From Dolomedes plantarius (Eukaryota; Arthropoda; Arachnida; Araneae; Dolomedidae), in assembly GCA_907164885.2 (NCBI GenBank), contig OU015490.1:232660241-232724240 (forward strand): DNA of 64,000 nucleotides. The letters are read 5' to 3'. Shown in pieces: positions 60,185-64,000 of the stretch. Each line of letters opens with the position of its first letter. The first letter of the stretch is position 1. The notes beneath the pieces are model-generated. The model did not search any database. It was given only the letters and a program-made list of their open reading frames with translations, and was not told the DNA's origin. Made by a program: the position numbers and the translations under genes.

Positions 60185-61125
60185 CTAACAGGAAACGGCC
60201 TAGAGCCATCCTGTCATTTTCTTAAATGTTTTGTCCTTCGTCCATATTATAAAAAAAGAAATTTCAAAAAAATAATACTTGGCTTGCCAAGGCAAAAAAC
60301 AACAAAAAATTTTACAAAAACAAATAAAAATGTATTTCTATCCTGAAACTTTCTCTTTTAATTTTATTCATCTTTGCACCGTTTGTAGACCCTCTTTTTT
60401 ACTGCCCTGTAAGATGCTTACTCACTTTTTCTTATACTATGAACTCACGGATTAGCAGCGGCCCAATCAGTTCACTCCTTTCCTATACTCTGTTTCATTG
60501 GTTCCCCTCTGCTTATTACCTGAAAGTCTGCAATTCAAGGCGTGGCCCAGGAATTGCAATTGCAACCCATTTCCTATGGTCCTATGGAGGGAATCTCACG
60601 GATTCTGAACCTTATCTCTCTATCCAATCACTTTTCTTTCTTCTCTCTCATATTGCCAATTGAATTACAGCTTACAGACAGCCATTGACTCCACCCCCAT
60701 CAGCGATTCAACTCGAGGATCCAGGAGACATCCAATGAGAACTGTTCTTTTCACCCTCCATAGTTCTGACCAAAAGACTCTCCGCTTCACTTTTTATGTT
60801 GCATTTCCTGAACTTTTGACGCTATTCTACGAACTTTCATTACTCATTTCTGTGGTACTTCTGCTCTACGATGATATTCTTCTGAAAATTCTGTGTTTGA
60901 AGGCGTTGGCCTAGGCAACAGAGTTAGCCAATTGTTCCTATGGTCCTATGGTACTATGGAGGGAATCAGTTTCGGAACAGAATATATTAAATTCGAACAT
61001 TCAACTCTCAATTCTGTGATATTTCCGCTCTCCGCTGACTTTCTCCAGAAAAATCTGTGTTAGAAGGCGTTGGCCTAGGAAACACAGTTAGTTACTCGTT
61101 CCTATGGTCCTATGGAGGGAATCAG
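60185..61125. repeat. Foreign segment with repeated CCTATGGTCCTATGG motif
   Basis: The word TTCCTATGGTCCTATGG plus AGGGAATC occurs at about 60570, 60940 and 61095. The last two lie in an approximately 80-bp direct repeat that also shares GAAGGCGTTGGCCTAGG. CCAATCA motifs are present (60466, 60626). This is GC-richer than the host element and may be LTR U3-like. Confidence 0.55.
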
Positions 61126-61127
61126 AT

Positions 61128-61324
61128 GCACCAGCAATCGCAACATGTTGACGTTACCAGAAAAGATACTGTTAGTGAAGCTGTACTATCAGAAGGGGGA
61201 ATCTGCTACTGCAGCTTTACGATCCTATCGCCATAGGAAGGGCATTCGAACGGGTAAAGGTCCTATGACAACTGCAGCTGTGAAGAGAATGATTTTGAAG
61301 TTCACGATGGACCGACATCAATAG
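61128..61324 (+). pseudogene. Mariner-like transposase N-terminal helix-turn-helix
   Basis: Coding for LTLPEKILLVKLYYQKGESA, then ALRSYRHRKGIRTGKGPMTT and AAVKRMILKF, which is the N-terminal helix-turn-helix (DUF4817-type) of this transposase group. In the family it binds the inverted repeats. The frame ends soon after (DRHQ stop) where the catalytic domain should begin, so it could at most produce a DNA-binding fragment. Confidence 0.8.
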
Positions 61325-61385
61325 GGATGTTAAAAGACAACATCCAACGCCAATTTCTCACCATAAATAGATATATGTTGTACAG

Positions 61386-61460
61386 TGCTGTTCACAACAT
61401 TGTCCCTCGACTACAGCTATTGATGAGGAATGACGGTCGAAATGTTGAGCATTTGTTCTG
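61386..61460 (+). pseudogene. Mariner-like transposase C-terminal tip
   Basis: Reads VHNIVPRLQLLMRNDGRNVE then HLF and a TGA stop. NDGR-x-VEHL is the carboxyl signature shared with the derivatives near 18.3 and 24.9 kb. It follows the N-terminal piece directly, showing an internal deletion. Confidence 0.75.
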
Positions 61461-61683
61461 AAGAACATCGTCTTTGCTTTGTCATAATTTGTTATGCTAA
61501 TTATTGCTTTCTGATCACATGAAGCACAATCTGTCGGCCATTTTTTGAAGTATTTTTTCTTCTGGTTGCAATAAAACTCCATGTCATTCCAAGCATGGGT
61601 GTCAACTTTTACCTCTCTACCTACATTATTCCGTGAATTATTACTTTTTCAAATGTATATACTGACTTTCTGATCACCCGGTA

Positions 61684-63899
61684 TAAAAAATATTTATGAT
61701 ACTGATGAGACAAAAATTTTAAAAGATTACTTATTAATGCCAAATAGAAAGATATATCTTCAGTATATGAAGAAATTATAAGAAAGAAATCACCTCAGTT
61801 AGCATACGATCTTTAACAAGTATTAAATTACTAAATGCCAGTATGTGCTTAATGCATTAAATATCACGATTGTATCATGGTAAATTTTCTGTTAAATGCT
61901 AATTGAATTTAAAAGGGTATCTGAAAACATTTACTGACTGTCTTTAGGGTTTGCTAGCTTCTTTAAAAAATAAGTAATTAGGGAAAAAAAAGTAATGGGA
62001 ATGCTTAGGATATTATTTATTTTCTTTCCCCTTTTAATAAAGGATACTAACGAAAATACAACTATAAAGAAATGATTAAATTCTCTCTTGATAATAGACT
62101 TTTGTAAAATTAATATTTAGATATTGAATGTTAATCTTACTTTTACTTGGCCATGTATTTTTCTGAAGAGGTTGACAATATCGTTATTTAGATAGGTCTC
62201 AAACAGGCATTAACTTATTTCCTTTTATCGCATACCTTCAGTGCTGGTATTCGGTTCTAGAGTCTGTGGTTTCAATTCCTACTGCTGACATGGATATGTT
62301 TGTCCGTTTGGAATAGGCTCTAAACTGTAGGTACTGGTCTAATCAGTCCTTGTCTAGCAAAAGTGGACCTCCAAAACAACTACCACTAAAATAATTACCT
62401 CTAAAACAAAGAAAAATTTTACCTCCAAAAAAAGCGCTCTAAACCAATCAACCATACCTGCAATGTTCTAACACTGTACTATACTTACAGTTATATTGTT
62501 ATTTGAGCCTAATATCTATGCATTTCTCAAGAATTGTTCAAAAATAAGCTTCTAGTAAGAATATAGCTATGCAGTTTTAACATTCATCTTACATTCTTAC
62601 AGTCTTTAATTCTTCTTTGAATTGTATATCTACTAAAATGCAATACGTATGATTTAGAAACAGATCTTGCATGATATGCATTTAAAATTTATAATACAGT
62701 TACGAAATGTGTTCTTTGGTAATGTACTGAACTTTGCACCATCACTTAGTTTTGTTAAAATTACTGATAGATGATCCGTCTTTTTAAACTATTTACATTA
62801 AAATTAATATCTAAATCTCAAAATGAAAAAATGAGATTGACTATTCTGAATAAACCTCACCAAGAGCTCCGTACAGTTATTTCATTGATAACATTTTCAT
62901 TGAAATTTTGGATTTTTTTGCACATATATTTTTACAATAGATTACTGTACAGGCAGAAATATTTTGGCAAGAACACAGAAAATTCCCCATAAACCTAAAA
63001 TTTCTCTAGCCATTACTTATGCGTGGGATTTTTATGAAATGAAATGCAAAATTTGTTAAAATTACTAAGGTAAAAGAATGTGTAGTAAATCTGCTGACAG
63101 TTAAATCGATTGTATGACAGATTATAATGTAATCTGTTTTTGAAAGGAGAGTGACACTATCAGCAATTTTATCTTTTCAGAAGAGATTACTTCCCATCTT
63201 GTTTGTCTTACCCGTGTAGTTAGTTTTTCAACAAACTCTTTTATCTGCGTTCATGCACTCCTTTTTAGGACAGTTCCTTTTGTTTTCCTTCGCTGTTTAT
63301 GCATGTTTGTTAAATTTACTATGAAGGAAAGTATTTGAACATGTTAAATATACCGTACTGAAAATGTCTCACGCATAAACATGGTCTTCAATCTCTTCAC
63401 TGACTCTGTTTTATAAGCGTTTTCTACGGAAAGTAATTAAACTGAAGTTAGTACAATGATGTCTTTTTATAAAAAGATTTTTCAAAGGAAGATAATTAAA
63501 GGGAAGTCTCTTTCTTAGTTTTTCTCATAGTAAACTGAACTCATTAGGAAAGGGGCTTTCAATATTCTTAGAATATTTCACGGGAAAATATCAGTAATAT
63601 AAAGGTCGTTTTTATAGAAATGGTTTGGACATTTTAGCCATACTATAATTCTTATCTCATAACAACAACTTCTACACAATATTTGACCATTATATGTAAG
63701 ATGAGCATTTAAACATAGACTACTAGAAATTTTTAAATACAATATTTTTAATTTGTGATTAAGATTTCATCACATTAATTTATATTCAAATTATATGTAT
63801 AGCACTTTGGCAAGGCATTATATGTATAGGAATTTATCAAGGTATATATTAAGACATAACTCACTTCTTAATTACCATTTTTAAATTGCATGTTTGATA
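61684..63899. other. Unassigned AT-rich interval
   Basis: No gene or element ends recognised in 2.2 kb; possibly unique host sequence. Confidence 0.45.
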
Positions 63900-63929
63900 C
63901 ACACACACACACACATACATATACATATA

Positions 63930-64000
<71 letters not shown>
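63900..64000. repeat. (AC)n(TA)n microsatellite running off the window
   Basis: ACAC units followed by pure TA to the last base. Confidence 0.97.

Larger units (their letters stand above)
59901..61681 (+). mobile_element. Mariner-like deletion derivative with 165-bp TIRs
   Basis: Ends CCGGGTGATCAGAAAGTCAG are identical and inverted, and matching continues for about 165 bp (shared AATTCACGGAATAATGTAGG). TA on both sides. Left-side TATAAAAGGAGC at about 60092 could be the element's own promoter. Transposase N- and C-termini remain; the catalytic middle is deleted. A foreign segment of about 0.9 kb sits between the promoter and the N-terminal coding. Confidence 0.85.

Overview
The window is eukaryotic nuclear DNA, most likely from a spider (an orb-weaver or related araneomorph). 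It is very AT-rich, with long (TA)n, (GATA)n and (TGTA)n microsatellites and a dense, nested crowd of DNA transposons. The spider suggestion rests on Tc1-like transposases that closely resemble those I know from araneid genomes, on a single-exon divergent gustatory-receptor-like gene, and on a short secreted Gly/His-rich protein. None of this was checked by a database search.

Only two host protein genes can be supported, both on the minus strand. One is a secreted Gly/His/Tyr-rich protein with its coding exon at 33410-33727. It has a good 3' splice site just before the start codon and a plausible TATA + Inr promoter with a 53-nt untranslated first exon about 4 kb upstream (37751-37837). The other is an intronless 406-codon seven-transmembrane gustatory-receptor-like gene at 52195-53415.

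Layout: 0-5 kb holds two non-autonomous Helitrons, a TA-flanked MITE inside an older repeat, and a 147-bp tandem array joined to repeated Helitron heads. 5-10 kb holds a MITE split by a Tc1 copy, then two tRNA-derived SINEs. 10-15 kb holds another SINE, two mariner-like remnants and an unassigned retro-like segment. 16-26 kb is a chain of TA-flanked elements (Tc1 of DD36E spacing, two long-TIR mariner derivatives, a pogo-like element, a Tigger-like MITE) and a piggyBac-like element. 26-29 kb holds Helitron copies with a nested repeat. 30-43 kb holds two inverted copies of one Tc1 family bracketing the secreted-protein gene, whose presumed intron carries two Helitron copies, and a palindromic mariner inside a MITE. 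43-49 kb holds more SINEs and MITEs. 48.9-52.1 kb is a complete 3.2-kb transposon with an 8-bp target duplication. 54.6-57.5 kb is a Tc1-like element split by a probable solo LTR. 59.9-61.7 kb is a long-TIR mariner derivative carrying a foreign segment.

Every transposase I could read carries at least one disabling change. Three of them (16843-17883, 31040-32080, 6224-7250) are only one or two changes from open, so activity was fairly recent. No CRISPR array, operon or bacterial feature is present, and no canonical tRNA or rRNA gene was recognised.
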